This document shows, in pieces, positions 1-11,936 of a stretch of 64,000 bases of DNA. A program made the translations under genes and the position numbers. The DNA is taken from assembly GCF_014356525.2 (NCBI RefSeq), contig NC_052516.1:22660929-22724928 (forward strand), given 5' to 3'. The number at the start of each line of letters is the position of its first letter. Within the stretch, counting starts at the first letter, position 1. Below the pieces are notes generated by a model that worked only from the letters and a program-made list of their open reading frames with translations, made no database searches and was not told the DNA's origin. The stretch is from Nilaparvata lugens (Eukaryota > Arthropoda > Insecta > Hemiptera > Delphacidae).

Positions 1-245
1 TTTTATCATAAATCTTATGCTGATAGAATACTTTCATAATGACAAATTCTTGATTTTTGAGGAACTAGTTTTGGTTTTTACTGTTACACCTCCACTATTA
101 TCAATTTCTGGCAAAGTCTTTCTTAGAGGTAACAAGGAATTGATTGGTTATCATAGTTTCAATGAGTTTTTAATAACGTCATCATCTTCTTTGTTTTATC
201 ATAAATCTTATGCTGATAGAATACTTAGAAGACTTTCATAATGAC
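1..245. repeat. Imperfect direct duplication, ~195 bp spacing
   Basis: The opening bases (TTTTATCATAAATCTTATGC and the following 20 bases) recur at about 196-245 with a small insertion before CTTTCATAATGAC. The open frame across this stretch is short and resembles nothing I recognise, so I do not call a gene. The interval 246-440 shows nothing recognisable. Confidence 0.6.
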
Positions 246-461
246 TAATTATTGATCCACATTATGAACTGATATGTGTTCACTTCCGATTTTTCCTTTT
301 CTCCACTGAAATACAGGCATTATTTTCAAATGCTAGATCAATGGAACTGGGAAGTGCTTCAGTAAGGGAGTAAACTTGTTATTTTTTCCTTTGAAAATAA
401 TGTCTGCATTTCGGTAAAAAAATGAAAAATCTACAATAGTACTTTACGTCACAAGTCCGGT

Positions 462-551
462 AACGATAATTTACCGCATAAGTATGATTGTTTCTGCCCG
501 AAACGTAGTTGAGGGCAGAATTATCATACGAATGCGGTAAATACGTTACCG
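462..551. repeat. Short imperfect inverted repeat
   Basis: GTAACGATAATTTACCGCAT at the left is answered by ATGCGGTAAATACGTTAC at the right, around a GCCC...GGGC centre. It can fold into a hairpin of about 90 bases and looks like a small MITE or its remnant. A similar inverted structure lies at about 970-1092 (TGCGCAAAG near the left end, CTTTGCGCA at the right), also centred on a GCC...GGC core. The stretch 1100-1530 shows only a G-run at 1235-1243. Confidence 0.5.
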
Positions 552-3009
552 TACAAGTTACGTACAATATTTTTTGTCATATTTATCTGAGAAAGAATAA
601 TATTGCTGAGAAACAGAAACCATTACCTGCTTATGCTCGAGTTACTGCATTTTATAAACATGACCTAGCCCGTAGCGCCTAGTTCATAACAGACAGACCC
701 ATCGAGCTCAAATAAAATAATAAAGGCCTATATTATAAGATTTCAGATGAGTTCTTATAACTTGAAACTTCTTAGATGAGTTCTTGAATTATTTGAGTTA
801 TTATATTAACATAGGACTATATTAACAGCTATAGAACTAGGAAACATACTCTTACAGTATAGTGTGCTGTAATGAAAATCACATGTTTTCTTGTTCTGCA
901 AACAGCTGTTTACCGGCTTCATTCAATGCATGGAAAACAGCTGCAATTGAGTAAGTATGACAAAAATAGTTATTTGTGCAACTAGTGCGCAAAGTGACAG
1001 TTTGCTGCACCGAAAGAAACGTTTACGCCCGAGCCGTAGGCGAGGGCGGAATGGTTTCTTGAGTGCAGCAGAGGAACTTTGCGCACGTATTTCACATTAA
1101 GTTTTTTCCTAAAGTTACCATTGAATATGAAAAGTGGGTAATTATGGGTAAAATTCCCTGAAATCCATCAAATGTAAATCTGTGTAATTTTATTATTAAT
1201 AAATAAAAAGAATAATGTATGTGTGTTTGAATGGCGGGGGGGGGGTGGTACTGTGTGGTATGTGGGTGGCACTGTGCTGTCAACTGCTGTCATCTACTGT
1301 TGTCCACCACCTCAAGATTCTTATAACGTGCACCACAGTCACTGTTACCAACTTAATTTTGATTTTGCTGCACTGGTGCTGCATATAACCTACTAACTAT
1401 TTTGCGTTGCCATGTTACAAATCTGGAGTGCAGGAAAAATTTTTCCCGCACTAGAGCGGAAAAGTGATTCTTTGCGTTCTGTAATCAGTGAAGCAATGGC
1501 CACTTTTCAACGTAACTGTAGGAAAAATATATTTTTCTCATTCAAAAAACGAATTGAATAAATATATTGCTTAGAGCAGAGCATATTACAGATAGAGTTA
1601 ATATCAAGACCCTTGAACAGTCTGATATTCTGATTTCAATCTTGAAATTGAGGTTAAAATTTCTTCTTCCCAAAGTATTTTCATTGATAAATAATAGACT
1701 ATACTCCAGACTGTTATTTTCACAGAGCATGGCTTAAAAATAAAGGAAATAAATCAAGTTAGGATTCCAGGCTATTCACTGAGATCAGAATTTTGTAGAA
1801 TAGCTCATAGAAGTGGTGGTGTATGTATATTCACTAGCAATGCTAAACATACCCAAACTTATGAACTGGATTTTGTTAAGAGATTTTCTGTTGAGATGGA
1901 TTTAGAGGTGACGGGACTAAGGTTAAAAATTGATGATCGATTTGAGGTAGCAGTGTTAGGTATCTATAGGTCACCAAATGGAGACTGGCAAAAATTTTGT
2001 GAGCTGCTCCATACACTTTTGGAAATTACAACCGCTCGTTTCACAAATGTTATAGTAGTAGGAGATTTCAATACCGATTTTGCCAGGCAGGATAAATGAC
2101 AGAGGATATTAGAGATATTATTAATATGAATAATTTAGAAATTAAGGTCCACGAATATACAAGAGTAACTCGAACTTCACAGACAATTATTGATAATATC
2201 CTCACAAATATAGAAGGTTGTAATGTCAGGTTAGGTAGCTCAGATCTATCAGATCATAACTATCAAATTTTAGATGTTAGTTGCAGGGCCAGAATCCAAG
2301 CAGAAAAAAAACTTTTGTGAAAGAAATTCAGCAATATGAGCTAGGAAATATAAATTGTTTGAAGCAGGAACTGCTTCAAGAAAATTGGAGTAGTGTTTAT
2401 AACAGTTGTAACCTAAATTACAAATATAAGCAATTCATTGATACTCTAAGATTTCACATTAGTGTATGCTGTCCAATAAAAAAAGTCAAAGTAAAAGTAA
2501 ATTAAACAAAGTAGATGAATGGATAACTGAAGATATTCTTACTCAAAGAAATATTGTTAGGGAAGCTTATGAGGAATTTAAATTAGTGAGGGATGTTCCG
2601 AGTGAAGTCAAATACAAATGTCTAAAGAAAAACTATGAAAAAGAAGTGAGGAAAGCTAAGTGTAAGAAAACAGCTGAAATATTAACAACTAGTACCAATT
2701 TTAACTCTGCTGTTTGGGAGGTAATTAATAGAAATAGGAGAGCAGCTCAAAAAGATACAGTTACTAATGTCCCTAGGATAATCGATGAACATGGAAATTA
2801 TATGGATGATAGTATAGACATTTGTAACTTTTTCAATAAGTATTATCAACAGGTTGCATATAATCTCCAAAAGTCACTGAACACTAATACTTATAATACA
2901 ACTACATTAAATGCTGAGCCAATTGAAAAGGTATTTAAATTTCATGCATTATTAAGAGATGAGTTGTCAAGAATAATAAAAAATTTGAATAACAAAAAAA
3001 ACAGTAGGA

Positions 3010-3693
3010 TTGGATGGGGTTTCAAGCAAAATTTTAAAAGAATGTGAAAATGAATTACTGGACCCTTTATTGCATCTCCTTAATACTTCACTAGAGCAGG
3101 GTATTTTCCCTGATGATCTGAAACAAGGAAAAATTTTGCCAATTTTCAAGAGCGGTGATTCTGAAAGAGTTGAAAATTATAGACCCATTAGTATTCTAAA
3201 TGTAATAAGTAAAATTTTTGAAAGAGTAGTTTTAAATAGGCTATTGATGCACCTGGAAGAAATTAATTTCATATGTGATGAACAGCATGGGTTCCAGAAA
3301 GGGAAATCTACTAAGACTGCAATAGTATCCCTTGTTGAAAGACTAATAGATATAATAGATTCAGGTGAGAAGGCAGCCGCAATATTTCTTGATTTATCCA
3401 AAGCTTTTGATTGTGTGAACCATAGAATATTATTGGAAATACTAAAAACTGTAGGTGTGAATGGTATAGAACTAAAATGGTTTGAATCATATCTCATAGG
3501 TAGAAACCAGTGTGTTGAGCTTACCAAGGTGGATGGGAATGAAATAGTAAAAATTAAATCTCAAAAACTGGAGGTCCAGGCTGGAGTACCTCAAGGCTCA
3601 ATTCTGGGTCCCTTACTGTTTCTGTTGTATGTGAACCAATTACCAAAAGAGTTAAAAGATCACAGAGTTCTGTTGTTTGCTGATGACACATAG
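3010..3693 (+). pseudogene. LINE reverse transcriptase core, broken after FADDT
   Basis: The 227-residue frame holds RT palm and finger motifs. FLDLSKAFDCVNH carries the first catalytic Asp, GVPQGSILGPLLFLLYVN is motif B, and LLFADDT holds the catalytic DD pair. The TAG at 3691-3693 stops translation directly after the catalytic pair, before the thumb. Sequence on both sides in other frames is clearly the same element, so this is a fragment of a dead LINE and not a host gene. Confidence 0.9.
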
Positions 3694-3768
3694 CTTATCT
3701 TTAACAATTATTTATTAGATAGTCTAGAAATAAATGCTTTTACTGGAGTACAGTCAATTGTCCAATTC

Positions 3769-4425
3769 TTGAAGCAAAGGCAATTAACAATAAATAGTAA
3801 GAAATGTCAATTCCTACAATTCAAAAGTAAATATAATTCAGTAGAGGATAGAGAAATAAATGTGTTTGTAGAGGAAAATGAATTAGACCAAGAAGAAAAA
3901 GTAGCATTCTGGGGAATTTTATTGGACAGGAAATTAACATGGCAACCTTACATTGAGAGGATATGTAATAAGATATCATCTGGGGTATTTGTCCTGCGGC
4001 AGCTTGCTAGGCTGAATGATAAAAAACTACTGTTAACTGCTTACCATGGACTTATACTATCTCATATTAGGTATGCTATTTTAGTATGGGGTAATTCATC
4101 TCAACAAAATATGGACAGGGTGTTTAAGATTCAAAAGAAGGCACTCAGATGTATAGAGAAAGTGAATAGGTTAGACTCTTGTAGGCCTTTATTTAAAAAT
4201 CTTGGTCTATTAACTGTGCCATCTTTGTATGTATATGAAGTTGTAATGCATGTGAAAACGAGTGGTGTGATCCAGAATTCAGATGTTCATGAGTATAATA
4301 CGCGAAACAGAGCAGATTATCATATAATGGGTCACAATAGTAGGTTATTTGAACAAAAACCAGATTATATTGGTAGGAAATTTTATAACAAGCTACCTCA
4401 AATCTTGAAATTAATGATGATTTGA
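3769..4425 (+). pseudogene. LINE ORF2 C-terminal fragment
   Basis: This 218-residue frame continues the reverse transcriptase after the stop at 3691. It includes the LTINSKKCQFLQF, GILLDRKLTW, ILSHIRYAILVWGN and YNTRNRADYH blocks typical of the thumb/connector and C-terminal region of Jockey-like LINEs. It ends at a TGA; after one more frame change the remnant FKKQIKKYL-like tail is visible just downstream. The same WGNS/YNTR block recurs in the minus-strand fragment at 39385-39810, which is a diverged relative. Confidence 0.85.
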
Positions 4426-4611
4426 AGATTTTCAAAAAACAAATTAAAAAATATTTAGTTGATAGAGCTTTCTATAGTGTACAAGAATTCCTTTCAAACC
4501 TAAACTAGGTTGAACTACTTAGTGTTAGAATTATTATGAAATAACATGACTTGTCTTATACTCCATGACTAGAGTCTTTAGGACGTAATCTTAAAAAAAA
4601 AAAAAAAAAAA

Positions 4612-5919
4612 ACACATCAGTAAGTGCCACTTCACACTTAACTAATACGTCTTACTGCTGAAATACGTCTTGGGAAGACTTAGTCGTACTACATCCCAAT
4701 ATTGAAAGCTACGCTACGCTGATGTGAACGGGACAGATTCGTAGCTTCGATTTAACATTGCCGTGATACCAATTTTTCCTTAATCGGCTGGATAGCATTT
4801 AACACCTATTAACCTAAGGATAGTTGTCGGCTCCAATGTAATAGATTCTTGATAAACTATGAATGGATCTATCGCCTATGAATGAGAAATCCAGTTTTCA
4901 GAGCAAATGAACTTATAATCTTCAGATGAATTTTTGCAAAATATTATACAAATAGACAAAGAATTATATCTTATAAGCCTAAGTTCTAGAGTTACTACAA
5001 ACTAAAATACTTATCTAGTTTACAGTTGAAAAAACAGTGGCTATTGGCTTGTATACACACAAAACAAATTATATGGACAAAATAGAACACTATAAACTGT
5101 TTAAAAACTCAATTTAAAAAATTAATAAATTCACTTAAACAGACAATTATTTAGAGAGCACCAAATTGCAACACACACCAGCCAGCCATGTTTTTGAGAG
5201 AAAAGAACAGGAAAAGCCAAAGCTACAAGGAAGCTTTGTAGACGCACCTCAAAATCAGTGATGACTCCATGACACGTCAACAACAAAATTACAAATTACA
5301 AGTCCAGAACTCACATTTTATATTTGTTCTCAATAAAACTTTATTTTGAAACTGTTATTTTAAATTTTTATATATCATCTCGATTTAAATAAACTATTTA
5401 TCTATTAATTCTGTTCTGTCAACCCAGCCTCGGTGACACCATGGAACAATGCAACAATCATTTACAATAAAAAATTCTCAGTCGAAAAGTTTGTCCGTCT
5501 ATCGATGACTCTGATATTTACTATAAAGTTTCACAGATCTCGAATTGAAGATTCGATTCCAATGTGAGAAAAAATGTAATATTACAACATTGAGAGATAG
5601 GACGTATTTCAGCGTAACGTAGCTAAATATGAAGACCTTGACTTTTACCAAGGATTCCTTCCTACTATGAAACTAATCGATACTTATGTTGTTTTTTTTA
5701 GATTAGATTACCTGGTGAGACAATCAAAAGTAGAAGTTAACATTCAGTACAGAGTATAGATAAAAAATTAAAGAATTAAGAAATTCTTTTAACGAGAGTC
5801 AAGAAAAAAAGCTTCTACAAATTTACAACGATACCAATTTATTTAAAACATCAACATTTAAAATATTAATTATTATCATACATTCACATTAGAAGATCAC
5901 ATAAAAGCATTATTTGAAG
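4612..5919. other. No gene recognised
   Basis: AT-rich sequence without convincing exons, RNA genes or long repeats. The LINE poly(A) run ends at the left border and a P-like MITE target duplication begins at the right border. Confidence 0.5.
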
Positions 5920-5926
5920 GTAGTAG

Positions 5927-6184
5927 CATAGAGAAACAATAGCATAAGTAGATATCCCATGGTATAGGGCGTTTATGACGCAACTTTTACTGTTATCTCA
6001 AGCTTCTATTCCACGTAATTCTTCCCTGTGAAGCTTTATGAAGCTGGTAGTCTCACATATCTTACCCGGTCAAAACAGTAAAAATCGACAATAACCGACA
6101 GTAATCGGCTTGAGATAACAGTAAAAGTTGCGACATAAACGCCCTATACCATGGGATATCTACTTACGCTATTGTTTCTCTATG
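5927..6184. mobile_element. P-superfamily-like MITE, copy 1 (258 bp, 7-bp TSD)
   Basis: Ends CATAGAGAAAC...GTTTCTCTATG, with inverted arms of about 70 bp (GATATCCCATGGTATAGGGC within the arm). It is flanked by the perfect 7-bp duplication GTAGTAG (5920-5926 and 6185-6191). The terminal CATAG fits the CANRG rule known for P-superfamily elements, whose duplications are 7-8 bp. It has no coding capacity. Other copies are at 10917-11201 and 46059-46333. Assignment to P is inference from ends and duplication length. Confidence 0.8.
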
Positions 6185-6639
6185 GTAGTAGGTAACAGAG
6201 TTTTGTACTGTCAAAAATTAACAGAGAATATAATGCAATAGATAAATAGATAATTGATAAAACATAGATAAATACATAATATTAATATTGTAGTAGGGTT
6301 GGGCTTTTATTGGTGGAAATACCTCTAGAGTTATTCAAATTCAATTTATTTACAGCCAACAATACAACAAATTGTAAACAAGGCAAAGTCAGAATATATA
6401 GGCATACAAATTTTTGTACGAGTGGTCATTTGAATAATATGATAAAAGGTAAATATCCACATTAAAAGATCACAGGAAAGCATTTTTTGAAGATGGTAGG
6501 TAACATACTTTTATACTGACAGAAAATTTCAATTTATGGATAATAATAGACAGCGTACTTCATAAATAATAGAGAAAAAATTGATACTACTATTAGTAGT
6601 AGTAGTAGAATATGGCTGTTACTGGTGGAAATAACCTTA

Positions 6640-6824
6640 GGCTCAACTCACACACGCGACTCAGGTCGAGAAGAGACTCGACTCTAGTCGAGAGCATGTA
6701 TTTCCAAATGGTGACACTCAGACCAGTCGATTCTAGTCTCCGCGACGTCACCATTTGAAAACACATGCTCTCGACTAGAGTCGAGTCTCTTCTCGACCTG
6801 AGTCGCGTAAGTGTGAGTTGAGCC
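6640..6824. mobile_element. Harbinger-like MITE (185 bp, TTA duplication)
   Basis: Near-perfect inverted arms of about 60 bp (GGCTCAACTCACAC at the left, GTGTGAGTTGAGCC at the right) surround a short centre rich in GTCGA words. TTA flanks it at 6637-6639 and 6825-6827, the target duplication typical of PIF/Harbinger. The arms repeat GACTCGACTCTAGTCGAGA, itself partly palindromic. The preceding 6192-6636 shows nothing recognisable apart from a (TAG)n run at about 6590. Confidence 0.7.
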
Positions 6825-7027
6825 TTAAAGGTGGCTTTCCACCTCATCAGTAGATAGTTTTTGGGGGAACATGCTGAGCCTATTATTCTAGGTGGGTTCC
6901 GAATGTTGAGTATAGTTTGTTTCACATAGATTACTACTAATTACTGGATTTTGACTAGATTAGTAGATTAGAAAATGTAATACTGTATATTGAAATATGA
7001 TTTACACCACTAAAATCAATAATTTCA

Positions 7028-7167
7028 AGTTGCACAACAGCCGGTTAAATTTTAACCGTGATTAATTCAACGAGAACCAATCAGAGAAGGCGTTTTTAAA
7101 GGCTTCTCTGATTGGTTCTCGTGGAATTAATCACGGTTGAAATTTAACCGGCTGTTGTGCAACCGGC
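7028..7167. mobile_element. Palindromic MITE, GGTTGCACAAAAGCCGG family, copy 1
   Basis: The arms read GTTGCACAACAGCCGGTTAA... and ...TTAACCGGCTGTTGTGCAAC. Both arms carry the family core GAGAACCAATCAGAGAAGGC. Further copies lie at 42005-42149, 46840-47020, 57943-58093 and 63743-63892. Several copies border on TTA or TAA, which suggests a Harbinger-type MITE, but the class is not proven. The stretch 7168-7430 is otherwise featureless. Confidence 0.8.
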
Positions 7168-7439
7168 ACTGAGAATATAGTCAAAATCATAAAATCACAG
7201 TCATGATTAATTAGCTAGGATCACATCTATAGCATATTCATAAAGCAAAGTCTTATTCTTGATTCTCTCCATGTTAAAATAGCCTACAGAGGTCTTTTAA
7301 TCAGTTATACAAGAAAATACATCTGAGATCCCAAGATTAGAGTTTCCAAGCTCTTAACACAGTTGATTATTATCATTATTACACATATTTTATCGATAGA
7401 ATGTTAAAAATACGTCTTATCAACCGTAGTATGATGAAC

Positions 7440-8050
7440 ATGAAAAACATTGACTATTACATAGATTACAGAAGGCGTGAAATAAACCATACTTATAAAC
7501 AGTATGATGAACATGAAAAACATTAACTACTACATAGATTAAAGAAGGCGTGAAATAGCTGGGAGAGATTGGATAATTTGATGAATAATTGAATGATGGA
7601 AATGAAAAGAATGGCTACTACACAGATTGCAGAGGTAGTGAAATAGCTGGGAAAAATAGGAGAATTTGATAAATAATATTGAATGATGGGAATGGAAAGG
7701 ATTGGCTACTATACAGATTGCAAAGGTAGTGAAATAGCTGGGAGAAATTGAATAATTTGATGAATAATATTGAATGATGGGAATGGAAAGGACTGGCTAA
7801 TACACAGATTGCAGAGGTAGTGAAATAGCTTAGAGAAATTGGATAATTTGATAAATAATATTGAATGATGGGAATGGAAAGGATTGGCTACTACACAGAT
7901 TGCAGATGTAGTGAAATAGCTGGGAGAAATAGGATAATTTGATAAATAGTATTGAATGATAGGAATGGAAAGGATTGGCTACTATACAGATTGCAGAGGT
8001 AGTGAAATAGCTGGGAGAAATGGGATGATTTGAAATTCAGCCATGAGTGG
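7440..8050. repeat. Minisatellite, ~90-bp unit
   Basis: Five units start with GAATGATGGGAATGGAAAGG-like words at 7591, 7681, 7772, 7863 and 7954, a period of 90-91 bp, each holding ACACAGATTGCAGAGGTAGT and GAAATAGCTGGGAGAAAT. Two shorter related units (ATGATGAACATGAAAAACAT) precede them from about 7430. The minus-strand open frame over the last units is a by-product of the repeat. Confidence 0.85.
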
Positions 8051-8109
8051 CAGAAGAGTTTTACCAAGCTAATCTGTAGCCTTGAAACTGCTTCTAACCA
8101 AATCACTAA

Positions 8110-9738
8110 GAGCCGGTTTCCGAGCTCGGGATTTAGCTAAGTTCTAGACTTTAAACAGCTGGAGTCAGAAAATTGGCTTTCCGAAACGGGGTGTAGTCGT
8201 AGTCATAGTCAGTTACGTTTAAATTAGATTTCGAAAAACTAGAAAATTGAACACAATAGTATATTTCGCACCTAGGGCCGAAAATGAGATTTTTCCGGCT
8301 CGAAATCGGTTTTCAAGTCCGAGGCCGTAGGCCGAGGACTAGAAAAGATTGAGAGCCGGAAAAACATTTTTGCCCATGGTGAGAACGTTATTTTTCGCCA
8401 CACAGAAAAATAAATAATATAAATATGAGAATAATTGTTTATTAGGCACTTCCGAAAGCAAAACAGGAAGGTCATAGCTCTAGCAAATCTGAGGTAATCT
8501 GAATATCAGGAAATTGTCCCAAGTATTTTTATTTTTTATTCTGATTTGTGTAAATAACCTAAAAGATTATGTTCAATTATGTAAGAGGTTGAGTTTATAC
8601 TTTTTATTCTTCCAAATGACAATAAGATGATATTATTTGTGGATTCACAGAGGATCGGCAGCCTTAATTGCGGGTTGATTAGTTTGTGCTTTCCTCCCCT
8701 TCCCCCTCTCCCAAAGAGGCAAGATAACCTCTCTCCCTCACCCCTCCTTCATCCTCCCCGTTTATCTTTCAACCCAGCACTTCAAGAAGTGTGCTCGAGA
8801 AGTCAACAACGTTTCGTTCTGTTTCTCCTGTTCCGTGGCGTTCGAGCTGAACGCAATTACCTCGTTTTGTGATATATGTACAATATCATATAGGCCTACG
8901 CATAAAGACAGGATATCGTCAGCAGTAACTTCTACACACGAGATACAGTCCACTTCCTCGCCAGTTCCAAGGTTAGTGCAAATTAATAGACTTACTTTTG
9001 GGGCTGTCGACGTTTTCGTGAATTAAATCTTAACTGTACCCCAATCCATAGGTTTGGGGACAGGATGGGATTACCAATTATTATAAATGTTTTGATTCTT
9101 GAATAATGAACATAAATAATGAAAAGTTTTTTGATCAGCTGTTTTAGCACACTTGAAATTTGGCCAATCTGAATGTCAACGTCAACAATGCTTGTTGTCG
9201 TTGACTTCGGAAGTTTAGGTTAGAAGTTCTATCCTACTCTGAAAATTGAATAGTTTATAATATATATCTTATCTGTATTTTATTCATCCAAATAAAATGA
9301 TAGTATCTTATTGCAGAATACTTATTCAATTCTAGAAGCATAAACTGATTCCGTTTCATAAACCATTTTGTAAACACGTTCACATCAAATCAGAATCAGC
9401 TGACTTCAAGGTTATTTTACAGCCCTAGGGCCGTAAAAATTTTACCGGCCTGGTCAGAAAACAATCATTTTCGGCCTCCATATGACGCACGAAAACCAGC
9501 TCATTACATCCAAGTGGGGCGAAAAATAAAATAAAGAGAAAATAGTGTAAAGTTTCAGCTAATTTGAATTATGTTTCATTTTGTCAAGGAAAAAAGTTTC
9601 CAATTATAGAAATGAGAAGATAAAGATTTAGTTTGCTGCAACTATTTACTACGACGCCCCGTTTTGGAAAGCCAATTTTCCGACTCCAGCTGTTTAAAGT
9701 CTAGAGCTTACCTAAATCCCGAACTCGGAAACCGGCCC
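8110..9738. mobile_element. GGGCCGGTTTCC-family MITE, copy 1, split by a 1.2-kb insertion
   Basis: The left end GAGCCGGTTTCCGAGCTCGG (8110) and right end CCGAACTCGGAAACCGGCCCC (to 9738) belong to the family at 36238-38172, 50414-50788 and 53919-54298. Internal marks are AGCTGGAGTCAGAAAATTGG and its inverse. Between about 8260 and 9525 lies foreign sequence whose ends both carry CCTAGGGCCG, with no recognisable coding. The C-rich stretch at 8690-8760 inside the insert is unexplained. Confidence 0.75.
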
Positions 9739-9894
9739 CAAGTATTTGAAGTGAATAAGAACATTGCAGATCTACATTACTTTTCTGTATAAATTAGTAA
9801 ATACATAGACTCTTCAATCAACTTGATACATCAATATATTCAATCAACTTAATACAGTCGATAATGATAGACATTCCAGACCACTACTATGAAT

Positions 9895-9975
9895 ACTGAT
9901 GTTAAATGCCGAGTAGGGTAGGAATCGAACCCAAAACCGGAGCAGCAGTGATAGTTTACCGTATCAGAGGTGCAG
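9895..9975 (-). repeat. Possible tRNA-derived SINE fragment
   Basis: On the minus strand the sequence GGGTTCGATTCCTACCC matches an RNA polymerase III B box within a T-arm-like stem. I see no full cloverleaf or clear A box, so this is a SINE remnant at most. The flanks 9740-9894 and 9976-10136 show nothing else. Confidence 0.35.
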
Positions 9976-10136
9976 GTCCAGAATAATTACGCAAAAGTGG
10001 TTCACCATTTTGAGATAGTAGAGCAGCAGTTCATAGTTTACTCAGGTAGCTGAAACACGATATAAAATTAAAATTCATTACAGACAATTTTACAAAAATT
10101 CAACTTTAGGCATTAAAACTATTGATACAGAACGAT

Positions 10137-10770
10137 TAAAAGTTAAGGCTGTACAAAGGCTAAAAATAAACTTTCAACTCGTGATATTTTCAAAGTTTTT
10201 TGATTTGTATATCATCAAGCTATCAAAATGAAAAAGTTTTCTCAGGAAAACATCTTTCTGATCATTACTTTTTGAGATATGAGCGCCTAAAGTTTAAATT
10301 TTTGGGACAGAACAATTCAAATTCGGTAAGAGATAAATTCATGAGATTCAGAGGATAGATTCTTCATGGTATTGTTGATTTAGTAAAACAAATATTTTTC
10401 TGAAAATATCAATTTTTAAGATAGTTATTCAATTTACTAAAAATAACTTTTAGTTGAGTTATTTCTGGTAAATTGAATAACTATCTTAAAAATTGATATT
10501 TTCAGAAAATTTTTGTTTTACTAGATCAACAATACCATGAAGAATCTATCCTCTGAATCTCATGGATTTATTTCTTACCGAATTTGAAATGTTCTGTCCC
10601 AAAAATTCAAACTTCAGTCGCTCATATCTCAAAAAGTAATGATCGGAAAAAAATGTTTTCCTGAGAAAACTTTTTTATTTTGATAGCTTGATGATATACA
10701 AATCGAAAAACTTGGAAAAATATCACGAGTAGAAAGTTTATTTTTTAGCCTTTGCACAGCCTTAATTTTA
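10137..10770. repeat. Large foldback palindrome, 634 bp
   Basis: The left arm from AAAAGTTAAGGCTGTACAAA is mirrored by the right arm ending TTTGCACAGCCTTAATTTTA. Matching continues through AAACTTTC...GAAAGTTT and GAATCTATCCTCTGAATCTC to a centre near 10453 (AAATAACTTTTAGTTGAGTTATTT). Arm identity is high with scattered substitutions. There is no coding frame. It is probably a foldback transposon or an inverted duplication. Confidence 0.85.
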
Positions 10771-10916
10771 AATGATTTATGGCAACGTATCTAATCCTCA
10801 AACAGTCATAGAGACAATTTATAAACAGTAATGGAGACTACAAGAGATTTTTAATGCAAGAGCGATTGAAAAATTCATGAAACCATTTATTTATATTGAA
10901 ATGTTTAGACTAATAC

Positions 10917-11201
10917 CATAGAGAAACTATAGCATAAGTAGATATCCCATGGTATAGGGCGTTTATGTCGCAACTTTTACTGTTATCCCAAGCCGATAGT
11001 TCACTTAGTTCTTTCCCATGAAGCTGTGTGACGCTGGTAGTCTCTCAAATTGTGCCGTTCATACACTCTCACCCCAACAAAACAGTAAAAATTTACAATA
11101 ATTGACAGTAATCGGCTTGAGATAACAGTAAAAGTTGCGACATAAATTCCCCATACCATGGGATGGTATGGGATAGAAACTTACGCTAATGTTTCTCTAT
11201 G
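10917..11201. mobile_element. P-superfamily-like MITE, copy 2 (285 bp, 7-bp TSD)
   Basis: Starts CATAGAGAAAC and ends GTTTCTCTATG, flanked by the 7-bp duplication CTAATAC (10910-10916 and 11202-11208). The arms share GATATCCCATGGTATAGGGC with copies 1 and 3. The right arm has a small internal duplication (CCATGGGATGGTATGGGATA). Confidence 0.8.
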
Positions 11202-11249
11202 CTAATACTGATGTTGCATTGAAGTTATAGTACGAAAAGAAGGCTTAAC

Positions 11250-11436
11250 AACAAAAAATATATTTTCTTGACGAATAGATTACAATTTATTATTTTAAAC
11301 AAGAATGAACAGTTAATATTACATCAGATATACCGGTATCAGCTATCCTCTATAGAAGGCAGTGGCACGGCAGAGAATCGGCAACGCTGTTCCCTTATCT
11401 TTATCCACTGCCATTATTACGTGGACCTCACTATAG
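11250..11436. mobile_element. GTGGACCTCACTATA-family MITE, right half only
   Basis: Matches the 3' half of the 370-bp subfamily (compare 53531-53899): AACAGTTAATATTACATCA, then TATCAGCTATCCTCTATAGA, then CCACTGCCATTATTACGTGG and ACCTCACTATA. The left half is absent. The next 280 bases (11437-11717) hold GTCCACACTCTC and its inverse GAGAGTGTGGA but no clear element. Confidence 0.75.
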
Positions 11437-11717
11437 TGAATAGGCTACTTATTAGTCTTGTCCACACTCTCACCAAGCTTGACCAAGTTGGTCTTGCACT
11501 TCATACCTTGTAGATGCTTGACTGGCCACTCGTCTTTGCTCGACAAGAATCGGAGCGAAGGCAAGCGCTGGTGAAGCAGTTATCCACACTCTTGCACTTG
11601 TCGTCATTTGTACGCACTTGGCGAGAGTGTGGATGCGGCACAAGGAACAAGGTCAGTATAAATGTCACTCGAATTGCTCGGATAACATGGTGTCCTAATA
11701 TTATATTTGCAATGAGC

Positions 11718-11936
11718 TATAGTGAGGTCCACGTTATAATGACAGTGGATGAAGATGGAAAAATAGCGATGCCGATTCTCTGAATTAATTAATTATATTT
11801 CTACACTGTTGAAAACATAATTGGCATCGTTTTGGACCTAGAAATGGATAGTACCACCCGATTTGTCGAATGATAGACAAGGATAGCAAAATCAAAGTTG
11901 ATCAAATACTGTCATTATAAAGTGGACCTCACTATA
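11718..11936. mobile_element. TATAGTGAGGTCCACG-family MITE, short subfamily (219 bp)
   Basis: The terminal inverted repeats are TATAGTGAGGTCCACGTTAT and a matching AGTGGACCTCACTATA right end. The interior carries GACAGTGGATGAAGATGGAA and GTCGAATGATAGACAAGGAT. Sister copies of this subfamily are at 27533-27754, 44512-44722, 49663-49881 and 54853-55071. It is noncoding. A TA target duplication is possible but cannot be told apart from the TATA end. Confidence 0.85.

Larger units (their letters stand above)
1530..4611 (+). mobile_element. Degenerate non-LTR retrotransposon (LINE) with poly(A) tail
   Basis: An apurinic-type endonuclease segment is readable from about 1708: VIFTEHGL, then GGVCIF, GIYRSPNG and VVGDFNTDF, followed in another frame by TIIDNILTN and SDHNYQI. 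A reverse transcriptase follows (3010-3693): LPIFKSGD, NYRPISIL, QHGFQKGKST, FLDLSKAFD, AGVPQGSILGPLLF and FADDT. An in-frame TAG comes right after FADDT, where family members continue. The C-terminal region (3769-4425) has the ILVWGNS and HEYNTRNR blocks. The 3' untranslated part ends in an A20 run at 4592-4611. At least five frame changes or stops make it inactive. The motif set suits the Jockey/CR1 group; the clade is not certain. Confidence 0.9.

Noticed and set aside
3177..3527. 116-residue antisense ORF over the LINE reverse transcriptase.
   Set aside because: Complement of the conserved RT frame on plus, which carries all recognisable motifs.
11718..11936. The MITE end CTCACTATAG resembles the 3' half of the T7 phage promoter.
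   Set aside because: The upstream recognition half (TAATACGA) is absent and the word is part of a terminal inverted repeat found in many copies. Chance resemblance.
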